NCBI RefSeq assembly: GCF_009389715.1
Contig: NW_024067834.1
Location: 409,443 to 473,442 of the forward strand
Length of the DNA stretch: 64,000 nucleotides
From: Phoenix dactylifera
Lineage: Eukaryota > Streptophyta > Magnoliopsida > Arecales > Arecaceae
Direction: 5' to 3'
Shown: positions 49,301-61,725 of the stretch, one piece after another
Numbering within the stretch: the stretch's first letter is position 1
Layout: every line of letters begins with the position of its first letter
Translations under genes and position numbers: made by a program
Notes under the pieces: generated by a model
The model's input: only the letters and a program-made list of their open reading frames with translations
What the model was told of the DNA's origin: nothing
Database searches by the model: none

Positions 49301-52300
49301 AAACAATTAATTGATGACCCGTATAATGCGATAAGAAAGAAGGGAATTTGATCATTCATGGTAGAGGCAAATTATAAGGTGGCCCATGTTGATGATGTAA
49401 AAACATTTACTAGTATTATTACTAATTGGTTGTGGGTATTGTAGATGCATTAGTATTGTTTTGATTTCGCTGGTTTTACCTTTTAAGTTTGAGTTGAAGA
49501 AGTATTCAAAATTTTATTTTGACTTTATTGTAATTTTTGGATTTAGAAAACCTATATAAAGTAGAATTAGTATCTAAAATAAATCGACTTAAATATAAGT
49601 TTTGAATTAGTTATTAGAATTTAGTTTAGAAGGTCTAGAGGATTCTTTGGTATTTAAGTCCTGCAATGTATTTATTTTTTTTCCTTCATTCTCTTTTATG
49701 TCATCCTTGTGAAAGGGTATTTATGTTTGAAGTTTTTCTCGTATCCTTGGGGGAGTGGACTTTCTCTTTCTTTATATCTTGTACTTCTAAATTTGCAAGT
49801 GGTCCATTAGAATGTACCTTAGGGTACTCATTAATTATTACCAGCTGAAAATTTTGAGTAATATCATATAGTTATTGAAGGTCTAACTTTGCAAGTATGT
49901 TTTGAAGATGCAGCTCCTTCAACACTATATGCGGTGCCTGGCTAAATTGGCACTTGTCTTTATAATTTCTTATTTGTATTGAACTTCTCCCCTTCATCTT
50001 TTATCTTAACACATTGTGACCTCTCAAAGACCCTAGTTTATAATCATTTACCTTTATCTTTTTTTTTCCCTCTTTCAACCTTCATATTACATTTCTGACC
50101 CAAAATTGGCCTTCATAGCTTGTTCTTGCACCGACCTATATTACAAACTGTTCAAACATACATTTCAATTCCCACTTCTCAACACAAAAGCTCCATTTGA
50201 AGTCCTTTATTCTAGTTCACTTTAAAGAAGCTATAGGACTTGTCCAAATTGAGGACTAAGTGAGAAATGAGTATGTTGAAGGATCTATAAGAAGTGTGCA
50301 AATTAAGGACAAAGTGATGGATTATTGATTTATGTGGCACGGAATGTAGAACAAGGATATGAGGAAGCTCCAGTAAGGAGTGGGTACATTAATCATTTTA
50401 AAAAACTTAGGATGAGGGGAAGACTTAAAATAATATGGATGGAAGTTACAAGAAAGGATACTGAAAACCTTGAAATAACATTGGGAAAAGCATTCAATAG
50501 GAATGCATGGTAAATGAGGATTTGTAAATCTGAGGACAACTAGTTTGAACAAGGCTCCCTTTTTATGGTATCTTTTGTGGTTGGTATTGCTCTTGTTATG
50601 CAATCTTGGATCATAGGTGTACTATTTGGTTCTGAATATTGTTGCGTAATATTGATTAAAATGAAAAGAAAAGTAGCTTATAAACTTTTTATTCTTTCAG
50701 TACCCTACACACGAAGCAAAAGCAATGCTGAGAATCTTTTTTAGATATCGACTGTTTTACATTGTTCTAAGATAACAAAAGAAGTGGTCTTATTTTAGAG
50801 GAAGCACCTGAATTGGCATTGTCTGTCCAAACGTTTAGTAAGAAGGTGCTCTGTCGGGTTGCTCCAGATTATTCCGTCCCTGAACCTTAAGAGTCATGAG
50901 TGCACATTACAAGAGAACATCCTTTAGAAGTTCATCTGTCGGGAAGCTGAATCTCCAAGAACACTCAATATGAGTGTTTATTCAAGATGTCGATTATTCA
51001 AGGGGCCATATGTAGATGTTGTTCCATTGTGAAATATAATGCTTGTTATACAGAATTAATAGTGTTAAATGGATTAAATGTGTCAGGAGCACTGACATAT
51101 GATGTTGTAGTTCTCCTTTACGGGCTGTATATGCATACTTATATGTTATCATGGATTATTGATGAATTTAAACCAAAATTTGCTTTCATCAGTATTTTAA
51201 TATATGCAAGCATGATTCTCTGTGTAGTATATTTATTTTTTATAATTATTATATTATTCCACTAACAATTCTAGCAACTGTAGATATCAAATGTACTTCT
51301 TGTGGTAACAGGATGATGAGGCTGCCTTGCTAGAGCAGGCTCTTGCAATGTCGATGGATGACCCTAAGTCCACTAATGTGGCTGTGGCAGATACTGATAT
51401 GTCAGAGGCTACCGCAGATGACCATGAATTAGCACTTGGTTTGTTTTGTTGTTGCTCTAACAATTCATTTATGAACAGCAAGATTAGGCATATGTTTTCT
51501 TGCTTTTGTTGAACATTCTTTATTTAAGTTACCTAAAAAATCTAAATGCTAAAAAAATCTCATAATCTATGACAGGAATGCTATTATCACTTGTTTATCT
51601 GAATGCCTGAACATTTTAACTGAATAGCCCCCCTTTTTTCCTTGTAAGAAGCAGCAAACTAATTAAATTCAAAGTTAATTTTCTCTTTAACTTTAGATTA
51701 AGCCACTGAAATTAATGTGCTGGTCAAATCATGTAATGGAAACTTTCTCTTTAACTTTAGATAAGCCAGAATTTCAGTTAATAATATATTATATGCTCTG
51801 ATATCAGCTTCAGGTATTTGTATTATATTTATTTGGAAAAAATCTTTCACTAAAAGTTCATTATGACTGTCTAAAGTTAAATGCTGTGACAGGTCTAATA
51901 GTAGCTTCATTTCTCATTGTAGTCTTAGCCCAAATTGTAGAGATTGATGAGGAGGTTACTTAGTTCGCAACTTGTTCGAGGGTGGAACTTGGTTTACATA
52001 TTTGAGTAAAGACCTCTTGGAGTCACTTGTTTGATACTTTAATTTAACTTATTCTATTCTTTTGTAGTACAATATCATATCTCTTTGAAGTCCAGTCTGT
52101 TACACCTCAAAGATGAAAGATACGTATACACATATACACATTTGCATGCATACATCTGTCTTTGTGCATCATATATGTGAATAGCAGTCTACTCTATGCT
52201 TGCTTAAGCATTTTTGGCCCATGTATAGTCTGGCGCCTATCCATACCATCGTGAAATCACATTGGTTCATACCGTTAGATAGCATTTGGTTGTGGAATAA

Positions 52301-55300
52301 ATTTTGGGGGAATGAGAAAAAAGTTATCTGGGTACTGTTCATGGGACGGACTTATTCTGAGGATAGGAGCTTTTTAGCGGCTGGTTGGAGGGATAAGTGG
52401 AGGAAATAAGTGCAGGGAATAAAGTGCATATAATGTGCATCGTATTTCATGATGACTTGGATTTTATCGCAAGGACAAAAATTGCCCTCCCACTTTGTTG
52501 TATATTTAGAGAGTAAATAGGGGCAAAAGAATAATTCGAGTGGTAATATGGTAATTGGATGGATCCTAGTCCTGCAGAATAAGCCTATCTAAGCCTAGGG
52601 CTGAAATTGGCTTATGACATAAATGGAGAAGAGGGATAACAGCTGGGATGATATAAGTGGGGAATAAGAATGTTGTTTGGTAGAATAAGTGCGGGAAGTG
52701 GGGGGGATATCCCCCAATTCTGTGACCAAACAAGGCCTTAGAAAAGAAGCAAGATGGTGGACTCCTTTTGCTCACTAAGATGTGATTAGAGATGATGTAT
52801 TCATAGGAAATCATGTTGCCTTTGTTGATTTGGAGTTCATGGAGACCCCTTTATGTACCTTATATGGCTACTCATATAATATAACCTCTTTTGCTAGTAA
52901 AGATTCACTAGTTATCTAGAGAAATGACCAAGTCATACCTCATTATCATGATCAAGGTTGTGAATAGAAAAAGGGGCACTTAAGGTGATAGGGCTCCTAT
53001 ATTGCTCGAGGCACTAGGCACAAAAATGCATTTGCTCGAAAAACATGAGGCACTAATTTAATTGAAGTTCAATAAATGTATTAGAAATAACTACGTATGT
53101 ATCTGAAGATTATACAGGTATTAAAAGATTAGTTATTCAAGTTTCAACATCAAAAAAACATAATTGTCTTGTACATTACATGTCGTGTTTTCACAACTTT
53201 CAAAGTATCACATCAAAATACCACTTCCCTCAAAAGTCGGCAAACATAAATCACTGGATATCTTTAGTAGCTTCAAAATTCAAACATGGTAGCAAAATAT
53301 CACTTCCTAAAACATGTTTGATGAACACGACAACTTTAAAAAAATACAAATCATTGAACATGGTAGAGTAGCCATTTATTTATAAAAATGCCAATAGACC
53401 AAAATAAGCCTCAAAATAAAACTAATAAGCTTCTAAAAGAATGAGCCAAAAAGGGATAGGATGTATACTGCTGGATATTGGAGAGGCGCTTGCCCAACAC
53501 TCACACTTTGTCCTAGGCACTTGGCTAGGCATTGACTTAGCAAACTCACGTCGCATGACTATTGAGGCACTCAAGGGCTTCCTTGCCTCGCATGAGTACC
53601 TAGGAGGCCTACAACACCTTTGACAACACTGACCATGATTGGAATAATACTATGATATCTTTGTTCTGCATTTAAAAACTTGGTTCCTTATCATAATTGC
53701 ACATTTTTGCTTCCTTACTACTTAACAAACTTTATCTCCTTTAGATCTAATTGCAGTGTTATGATTCTGATGCATGCACTGCTCTGTTTGCAGCCCTTCA
53801 AATGTCTGTTCAGGATAATGCAAAAGACTCACCAACCCAGTCTGAGATGAGCAAGGTTCTGGAGGACCAGTCATTTGTTTCATCTATCCTAAATTCGGTA
53901 TAGCATTTACTTGAATTTCTATGATTGTTAAATCTCAGTTCTGTAGTGTTATGGTTTACCGGCAGCATATAATGACTATTTCACTCTTACAGCTTCCAGG
54001 TGTCGATCCTAATGACCCTTCTGTGAAAGATTTGCTTGCATCTTTACAAGGCCAATCTGAGGTATGTCTTTATGAGCCATTTGTTCTTGTTCTACTAGGA
54101 TACATAAACTATTAATTGCATCTTTTTGGAATATATATTTTCTGGGGTGGTTGAAGGAAGATACGTATTTAATAACATATTCTTATCATATAGATGGTTT
54201 TCATTGGTTTTGCTTGTTTCAACATGTTTCTATTTCCAGTATACTACAGGTGCAATACAAGTGTCAAAAAGTCACATTGTTTTATGTTATTTACCCTAGT
54301 ATCTTGATTTGGTAAATGAGCATTAACATATAATAGATGCTATTCTTGATGTGGCAACTGGTTTACAACGTTTAACAATGACAGTACTAACAAGCAATGT
54401 TGTTTCTATTTGGATTGGATATTGTGGATCCTTCACAATTCATTTGCATCAAAGTTTCATTCGCTGTTATTTCTTTCGTTAACAACCTTGACTGCCATTC
54501 AGGTTTCCATTAGATTTAAGCGTAGATCGTGCCACTCCTTAAGATGACGGGACCATGTGAGGCTGGCTTCACAGAGCCACGATCACTGCCCGCTTTCAAT
54601 GGTGGAACAATAACGGGCCGCTGCACCATGCGCCTGCTACTGCCTACAGGCATCATCGGGCGAACAAGCACCTTTTTAAATTCCCATCAAAAAAAAAGTT
54701 CTCCATTAGATTCTCCCTTTCTTTTTGATCTCTTCACTCAGTTTCCTGACCTAGGCTTCTTTAATATTATTGGACATACCATCATCAATAAATATCAATT
54801 CTATTTTTTATACAATTTCCTTTGTATATAGTCCGTCAAACTCTACTTTTCCGAAACATTCACCTCAACATGCTGACTGCTACTGCTATCTCCTTACATG
54901 CCTGAGAGCTCCTTACGGCAGCACTTAAGCCGACCTTCTTACTGTTCTGTAATTTTCCCACCTCATAATAATGTGGCAACTATTGACAATTCCTAGAACA
55001 TGACAGCCATGAATAGCCCAAAAGTATATCCCACTTGATCTACCATCAGCAAAAGTATATATATTCACCTCGTTGTTCATTATTTTATACAACAGATAGA
55101 TTTGAAATTGCAAAAAAACTTAGGGTGTTGATGTTCTCCACTCCCTTGTCTTGTTCATGGTGTTTCATCATGATGGCTTTCAGTTTGTGGATAAATTTTG
55201 CTGGTTTCAAAAGAAAACACTTGGATATAGTGGCATGGGATCCACTGCCTGACTATAACTTTCTTAATAATGTCACTGGGATTGAATTTAATTAGAGTTT

Positions 55301-56866
55301 GTTCAATGAAATATCCATTAATATACTTTCACTAGCTTAAATTTGGGAACGCCATTTCTTATTTTATCTGTCAACACCGCATAAGTTTCTCAATGAAGCC
55401 ATCTTATGGATGCTGCTAGTTGTTTCACCACAGATTTGGGTCCATGCAAGTGGAAATACTGTATAATTGTAGTGCATAATTATTGTTGACGCTGCATCAT
55501 GATGCATAAGTAAATTATTTTCCTCATGCTAGCCATATATTATGGGTTATGCTTCTTCGCTTAAAGTGTATGCTTATAATCAAGTGCTCCTGTGTGGTGC
55601 TCTTAGTTTTCAACTCTTTGCTTATCCATACATGTATGTATTGCATATAAGTCTGTAAAATCTGGATCACAATGTTGAAAATGATGCATCCTATACGTCT
55701 TTGATGCCATCTGAATTGAACTTTACATATAGCTTCACATTCTACTTGATATTAAAACTTGACATGTCTATCATAGATGGCTTTAACAGGGTTTATATAA
55801 ATGGAAACAATGTTGCGTAGAGGATTAGATATGCTCTGATTTCTTTAAGCTCGTTCCAACTCTTAATTGCAAAGTTGAAAAAAGGGGAATCCAATCAAGC
55901 ATCTTTATATGCTTTCATATTACCAATATATTGACTTTGAGGATCTGAAAAACTTGGAACGAAAAAGGGTAACATAAATGGTTTAAAACTTAATCGAAGT
56001 GCCATTCTACTTGCAATCCTATTGTGTTCAAAGTGCCATAAATGACACTTCTGAAGGTTTTGATACCATCTGAATTAAACTTTACATATAGCTTCTCGTT
56101 CTACTTGATACATACACTAGAGATGGCTTTACATACATACCACTAGAGATGGCTCATATAAATGGGAAAAATGTTGCATGGAGAATCAGATATGCTCTGA
56201 TTTCCTCAAGCTCATTCCAACAATTTAATTGCAAAGTCGAGAAAAGGGAATCCAATCATGAATCTTATAATATTACCAATATATCCACTCTGAGGATCTG
56301 AAAAACCAGAGGAAAAAAAATTGTCATTATAAAGGGTTCAAAACTTCCTTCAGGAAGCTCACTTTGTGTATGTTGAAGTCATAAAATATGCTTTATGCAA
56401 CTTGCAAATCTGTTGTGCTTCAAAGTGCCATAAACTACACTTTCGAAGGATCAAGCCTCAAGTTTTTTTAACACTGTACTGTCACAAGTGAAACTGATCA
56501 AAGAGTAAAATAAGAAATTTAATACATATCTAATTGTTTCTTTTTGTTTCATTGCTGCACAATTGGGATAATGGTTATATCATATATTTTCATAATAAAT
56601 GTTCTGAACTTAATGTTGTCAATGAATTTACCATTAGACACCTTGAATCGCGCAGTTGTCATTGCATGCCGTTTTGTGTTACTTCGCTCCTGCCAAAGCT
56701 GGTTATTACTAATTGAATTATGTTCAATTATTGTTATTTGTTTAAACCATTTTAGTCTGAAGTTCTGATGCTGATTTTTATTGTATATTCTGATCGTGCT
56801 CATTTTTTCCAGTCCCAGCAAAAGCAAAATGAAGATAAGCAAGAAATGAGGAGGATAAGTAAATGA
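43373..56866 (+). CDS. RPN10: 26S proteasome non-ATPase subunit 4 (ubiquitin receptor RPN10)
   Basis: Ten exons: 43373-43384, 43515-43628, 43804-43909, 45456-45570, 45653-45862, 45950-46262, 51312-51438, 53794-53897, 53993-54061, 56813-56866. All junctions are GT-AG and in frame, giving 407 residues, close to the family's usual size. Residues 1-190 are the von Willebrand A domain ([20 protein letters not shown]) that docks on the regulatory particle. Three ubiquitin-interacting motifs follow: [15 protein letters not shown] (about 224-238), [13 protein letters not shown] (about 293-305) and [14 protein letters not shown] (about 327-340); the third is split by intron 7. An alanine run (201-209) and a KEKE-like stretch lie between. 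RPN10 binds polyubiquitin chains at the proteasome in nucleus and cytosol. Exon 1 is only 12 nt. The last exon gives a short polar tail. Introns 6 (5 kb) and 9 (2.8 kb) hold transposon debris. Confidence 0.95.
46263..51311. other. RPN10 intron 6 (5 kb)
   Basis: Long intron with no gene I can support. It contains a LINE 3' fragment at about 50200-50520 and a less AT-rich stretch at about 48250-48980 that looks foreign but was not identified. Confidence 0.5.
50200..50520 (+). pseudogene. RTE-like LINE 3' fragment in RPN10 intron 6
   Basis: [17 protein letters not shown] (about 50409) followed by [14 protein letters not shown] matches the end of plant RTE-type reverse transcriptase proteins (consensus RGRPKKTW.E...KD......D...W). 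Upstream, [13 protein letters not shown] fits the preceding segment. Only the last 100 or so codons are present, as expected for a 5'-truncated LINE insertion. Confidence 0.7.
52278..52740. mobile_element. candidate non-autonomous DNA transposon in RPN10 intron 7
   Basis: The left end GCATTTGGTTGTGGAATAAA and the reverse complement of the right end GGCCTTGTTTGGTCACAGAA are similar, and both sides continue into a G-rich stretch (TTTTGGGGG and ATTGGGGGA). This fits the GGCCTTGTTTGG-type ends of plant PIF/Harbinger MITEs. A 3-bp target duplication was not established. Confidence 0.45.
52960..53640. repeat. GGCAC/CCTAGGC-rich dispersed repeat in RPN10 intron 7
   Basis: Repeated GAGGCACTA, CCTAGGCACTTGGCTAGGCA and TTGAGGCACTCAAGGGC motifs at both ends of an AT-rich middle. 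Such GAGGCGCTCGCCTAGGC-type sequences are widespread in plant genomes as an old dispersed element. Exact ends unknown. Confidence 0.4.
54506..54712 (+). mobile_element. short retroposed sequence of unknown family (about 180 bp)
   Basis: Perfect 11-bp direct repeats TCCATTAGATT at 54506-54516 and 54702-54712 flank a 180-base GC-richer segment that ends with nine A's (54689-54697). Direct repeats plus poly-A are the mark of LINE-mediated retroposition. I see no clear pol III A and B boxes, so it is either a different SINE class or a retroposed piece of another transcript. It lies in RPN10 intron 9 in the sense direction. Confidence 0.7.
55700..56450. repeat. tandem duplication of about 360 bp in RPN10 intron 9
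   Basis: Copy 1 (55700-56057) and copy 2 (56058-56450) share TTTGATRCCATCTGAATTRA, ACTTTACATATAGCTTC, AGATATGCTCTGATTTC, GGAATCCAATCA, GAGGATCTGAAAAAC and CAAAGTGCCATAAA in the same order. Copy 2 has a small internal duplication (CACTAGAGATGGCT twice, about 56114 and 56142). Confidence 0.9.
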
Positions 56867-59800
56867 TTTCCTATAGTCTGTTTCGTGCCAGCTTGTTCTC
56901 CAAGGTAACATTGATGCCTAAGCCTGATCTCAAGGCATGATTTAATTCTCTTATGACCTAGTTTCTGAAATGTGGAGATACACAGCGTACCAATTTTCCT
57001 TTTGTTCGCTAGAAACATTGCCTACCCTCTGTTTTCCTTTGGTGGCCATTCTATTGTTTAGTTGAATCTTTTGGCTCCAAATATTTCCCTTTGATTTAGT
57101 TTTCATTTAGATGATTAAAGATAGTCACAGGGTAGGTAATTCTTCCCATACGTTACCTGCTTGATAACCCATCAGTATTGACAGCTATCTTTGAGTCCTG
57201 TTCGTACTTATATAAATCATTAGTGATCTGACATCTTTCTGTTACTCATTTTGCTTTTTCACAAACTATTCATCTACCTGCTTTCTCCATGTTTAAGCTT
57301 TTTCACGAGCTATTCAAACTGTAGCACTCATATGGCAAGTTTATTCATTCCTTTGCTGCAGGTCGGTCACCCAGACTTCTATCAGCAGCAACAAGTCAAC
57401 GGATGCGGTCATGGATTAGAGGAAGCATGCTATTTCATATGACCCAACAAAAACACATTTTTCTCTGTGGCTAATCAACTGGAGCAAATATTTTGTTTTC
57501 ATAGACTGTTCTTTATGTTAATTATGTTAAAGAGTTATTGTTTGTTAAGGTTGATTAAACGATGTTGATTTGTAGCACTAGCAGCTCTTTAGATGAATCA
57601 GAGAATAATCATTCATGACGTGAAAGCTTCATGCCATGTGAGACTAATAACAGGATTTATCGATTAGGAATTCAATAGATATGTTGAGGCTTATAGGTAT
57701 GAGACACCGTCGGCATTAGCTTCTTCACTTGCCCGCGGCAGGATGGACTCATGGTCGAGTCCTAGTCTGCAGGAAATTGTCGCTTTTAAGTGGGCCCACT
57801 GTGAGCCAATTACCGTCCGTTTGGAGCAAGCTCTAGGGCCATTCGCCTTCTTGCAAGCCCCAATTTTCTTCCAATATTTCTTTGTTATCGTGCTGAAGGA
57901 GGAGAGGGAATTTAGATCTAAAAATTTGGAAAATAAAACTTCTGCAAAATCGAGAATTGGGAGTTTTTGGATGAGAGCCTGTGTGTGCTTCAGATCTTCG
58001 CATCTCAGCCACCAATATAGCGAAGCGCGTTAGGGTGTTACTATGGTGCATGTATATGTTTTATTTGTTGTTTTCAATCCTGACCATTGCAACTAATTAA
58101 ATGGAGTTGCGAAGGGGATCTTGTTGGATTTGATTCCTGGAGTCGCAGAGGTTTCATGGTCTCCTTTTCGTCCAATTTATTATTAGTTGCCAACCGCACC
58201 TCTCCCGCCAACTTTAACCGGTTGCCATGAGAAACATCAGGGTTCATCCATTATTAAGGAGTGAATGGTAGAAAAATATTAGAAAAATTATTCTACATAG
58301 ATTTTAAGAAGCACATAGAAAATTCCTAATTTTTATGAGGTGCATACCAATATTAAATTTTTATCTTTTAAATAATCACTATAATTTTAATTAACTAAAA
58401 TAGGAGTAGGCTATTCCAGCTTATTTTTAATGGCTCGTTTGGTTTGTGGAAAAATTTATTCTTCGTTGAAATATTTTTTCTGAGAAGTATATGATACCTC
58501 AAAAAATAGATTTGTATATTTAGTTAACCATGAAAAAAAAAGAAAGTGATTTATATTTGGTTGAACAACTATTTTTTTGAAAAAAATATGTAAATACCTA
58601 TTATACCTCTAATAAAAGGAAGATCTTACTCCATATTTTTGGAAAAAAAATATATCAGTTTCTAATCGATGGAAAAATTATTTTTTCATCTTTTTCTTTG
58701 AAAACTTCTACCAAACATAACACATTTCGCTATTTTTTCATTGATCATACTTTTTCTGTTATTTTATTTCTCATCTAGATTGGCCTGCCCATCCTACTAC
58801 CAAAAGAAGGGACATTTTGTCCTCCCTATGAGCACGATTTATTTTGAGATTCCTTCCAAGTGGTGATCTCATGACACCTGAAGCCTGTTTGATTTGATTC
58901 ATGGCCCATGTTCCAGTCACAATACAGTAGCTATATCTAGAATTTGGTTGGAAAGGGGACCATATGTGATACACAGACACACACGAGATAGAGCCACTGA
59001 TGTCCAACTTTGGAACTAATGTGAGGAAGATCATGGAGATGGTGAAACTGTTAATATGAAGGTGGAAATGACTAAATCCAGAAAATTGATGAAGAGGCCA
59101 CAGATAGCAGTCGTAGCAGAGACAAGTGGGGCCGGATGGCTTCTTTCCAATTCATAGATTCGTTTGTCCTCCCTTGCCCGCTGCATGACAACGAAGACTA
59201 GCCGGGACCGTATAGGTCCCTTCGTCCTCTTGCGTCCACTCTTTTGCTGCCCGCAGCAGCGTTTAGGCTTCTAGTGTTTGTAGTCTGTGGAAGGAAGCTA
59301 AAGCTGATCCTCTGATTCCTTTCGATCAACACCTAACCATAATTCTGACATCCACCGTGCCCGTGTCTTCAGTTGGCAGTCATTATAGGATGGACAGATA
59401 CCGATCACCTTGTTTGAAAGCCTCGTCTTGCTCTTTGTTTTCGGACGTCCCTTCGATGGGTCGTACTGGTTCTCCCTGCAATTGCACCATCTGTTTGTTA
59501 CTTGATCTCTAAGTTTCCTGGAAGAAGAATTAATTTTACTAAGATTGAAATCTGTTTTTTTTTTTAATTGGATTCAATGGTCCGATCTCTCGTACATATA
59601 GCTGCTATCTAGGGAGGAAAAGTTTTTGGAATAAATGCTAATGTCAAACTCTGCGTCTCCATTTTCCCAAGCTGTGTCGGCCAAAGCTGAGAGAGCCCCC
59701 TTGTCAAGTTACAGTTAGTGAAGCAGTTTTGTAGAAATATGGGAGATTGCAATCTTTCGTGCTTCCAATCGCATGTACCCTTCCATCCTCTCACATGCAT

Positions 59801-61646
59801 CACATATCTCCGATAAAGTAGACATCACCTCAAAAGGTTCGATCAGTAAAATATTTAAGGCTTCATTTTTTTTTTGTTAAATCAAATCCAAAGCTTATAA
59901 AAGGTTTATAAGCATTTACAAATGGTATAAATATTATTGGATAAATATAATGTTCATAGCCAGTCATAGAAGTCACTTTGTTCTACTGTGCCGGATATGA
60001 TCATCATCCACCATCTCTTGGCCCTAAAAGGTCAAGCAATTGTTGCAAATAAATCTAAATAGACTATGAAATAAACCCCCCATGACCCTGTTTACTTAGA
60101 GTTTTCTGGGTACATAATTTTTACCAGAAAATTAACCAGCTAGTCAAAAAAAGATTGAATCATGTAAACATTGTCTTAGTGAGTTAGTGCTTTTTGGATA
60201 ATTAGGTTGAAAATTCTATGAAATTTATGGAATGAGCCAAGCCCATATTGACAAATGCTCAGAAATGGCTTTAGAATGGGACGGATGTCTGTAGAAACTT
60301 TATATTGACGAATCTCATATAATTTGTGCATTTGAGAAAGTACTTGGACATGAAAGGGAAAGCATCCCCCTTTCCCACATGCTCCATACTCAGCTTAATA
60401 ATGATAACAATGTTTCTACGAACCATCGTTTTACAATATTCCTGCGGTGGTTGCTACCTTTTCCCCACGCACACACATATGGACTTGCATCTTGATTACT
60501 AAACTGGATGAAGAACCACAGCATGATCCAATAAAAGAATGTCTATTGTCCTGAAAAGCTTTCTTGAACTTTCAAACAGTTATCCAGTGTACAAACTCTC
60601 TTGCCACCCACCATCTTCGCACACGGCCTCGCCCTTATTTTAGTCATCGCATCCCTTGTCTGCTTTACGTGTATATTGGAGCAGCCACTAGTTGTCAAAA
60701 AGTTACGTTCCTCGTGCGTTCTTTTTGGTGTAATCTCATCGGCAGTCTTTCCTTTGAAGCAAAGGACGAAACGGAACTCGAGGCTACCGGTTGGATCGAA
60801 GACTGGGACCAAAATCCACGTTGGATGGTTGATCTACTCGATCCACCTTCAGAAGGATTTAGAAACGAAACATGCACTGGCCTCAGATTCCAGATCTAGT
60901 TGGGATTTCGATCCCAGTCAAGTAAAACTAGAACCTTAAAATGTTTGAATTCCAATGTACATTTACGTGAGGGAGGGGAAGTAGCCCTTCTCCAAGATTT
61001 TGCGAGTACAAGAACTACTGGATTGTTATTTATCCTGTGCTTTAGGATATTGCTTTCTGATCTCATTCTAGTCTCTCTCTCTCTCTGGCCTTTTTTTTTT
61101 GGCTCTCTTTATTTCAGCCTTAAAAGTATACATTATATAAAAAAAATATTTTAACATTTGATTGGACGTGTCCAATGAGACCCAATAATGGTACTGTTAT
61201 ATGATGATTTTCTGAATTCTCTGTATATTAAAATAATTTGCCACATGGACCCATTTACCAGGCCTATCTTGGAAGTCCATGTAACCTGTCCACCCGCCTC
61301 CAAATTGAGCAACTTTCACTAATTGTCAACCCACACCTCCCAAAAAGAAAATTTATTGATAACAAGCGAAGCTCACACCATCTAAAGCAGTGATGGGCCC
61401 AATTGAGATCAAACATATTTGTCCTAGTACCCTTTTTCCCTACCACACAACTAAAGAAAGCTTTCATTAGTTTAAACAATCTATATAATATATGCGATAA
61501 CAAATATTTAGAGAAAGGTGGGTAATGCTGCAGACTGGATTGACTGTATCTAGGGCTGTGTAATTATACCATTTTACTGGGGGATAAAAACAAAAGGCTA
61601 TGCAATTTAGATGAGGGACCAGGACAACTCTGAAATTCAGGTCTAT
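56867..61646. other. RPN10 3' region and intergenic
   Basis: The first 600 bases are probably RPN10 3' untranslated sequence; the AG at 57359-57360 after a pyrimidine-rich stretch could be an acceptor of a 3' UTR intron. At about 58433-58730 an AT-rich block with CGTTTGGTTTGTGGAAAAA on the left and ACCAAACATAACA on the right resembles a small MITE. No further gene was found. A weakly coding-looking open frame at 60564-60939 has no recognisable motif. Confidence 0.4.
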
Positions 61647-61654
61647 TATAAATA
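61647..61654 (+). promoter_or_regulatory. TATA box of the ADF gene
   Basis: TATAAATA, 72 bases upstream of the conserved exon 1 ATG. Transcription is expected to start near 61680, leaving a leader of about 45 bases. Confidence 0.7.
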
Positions 61655-61725
61655 TTTCCGAGCCTCCACATCCCAAAGGCCTGCAAGAGAGGACACGCCA
61701 GCAACTCCACAACCCCCCTGCAACC

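Noticed and set aside
57251-57442. Possible extra RPN10 exon after a pyrimidine tract (57361)
   Set aside because: RPN10 already has a stop at 56864-56866; this could be a 3' UTR exon at most.
60564-60939. Overlapping plus-strand open frames of about 110 codons upstream of ADF
   Set aside because: No motif, no splice partners and no similarity I can name.
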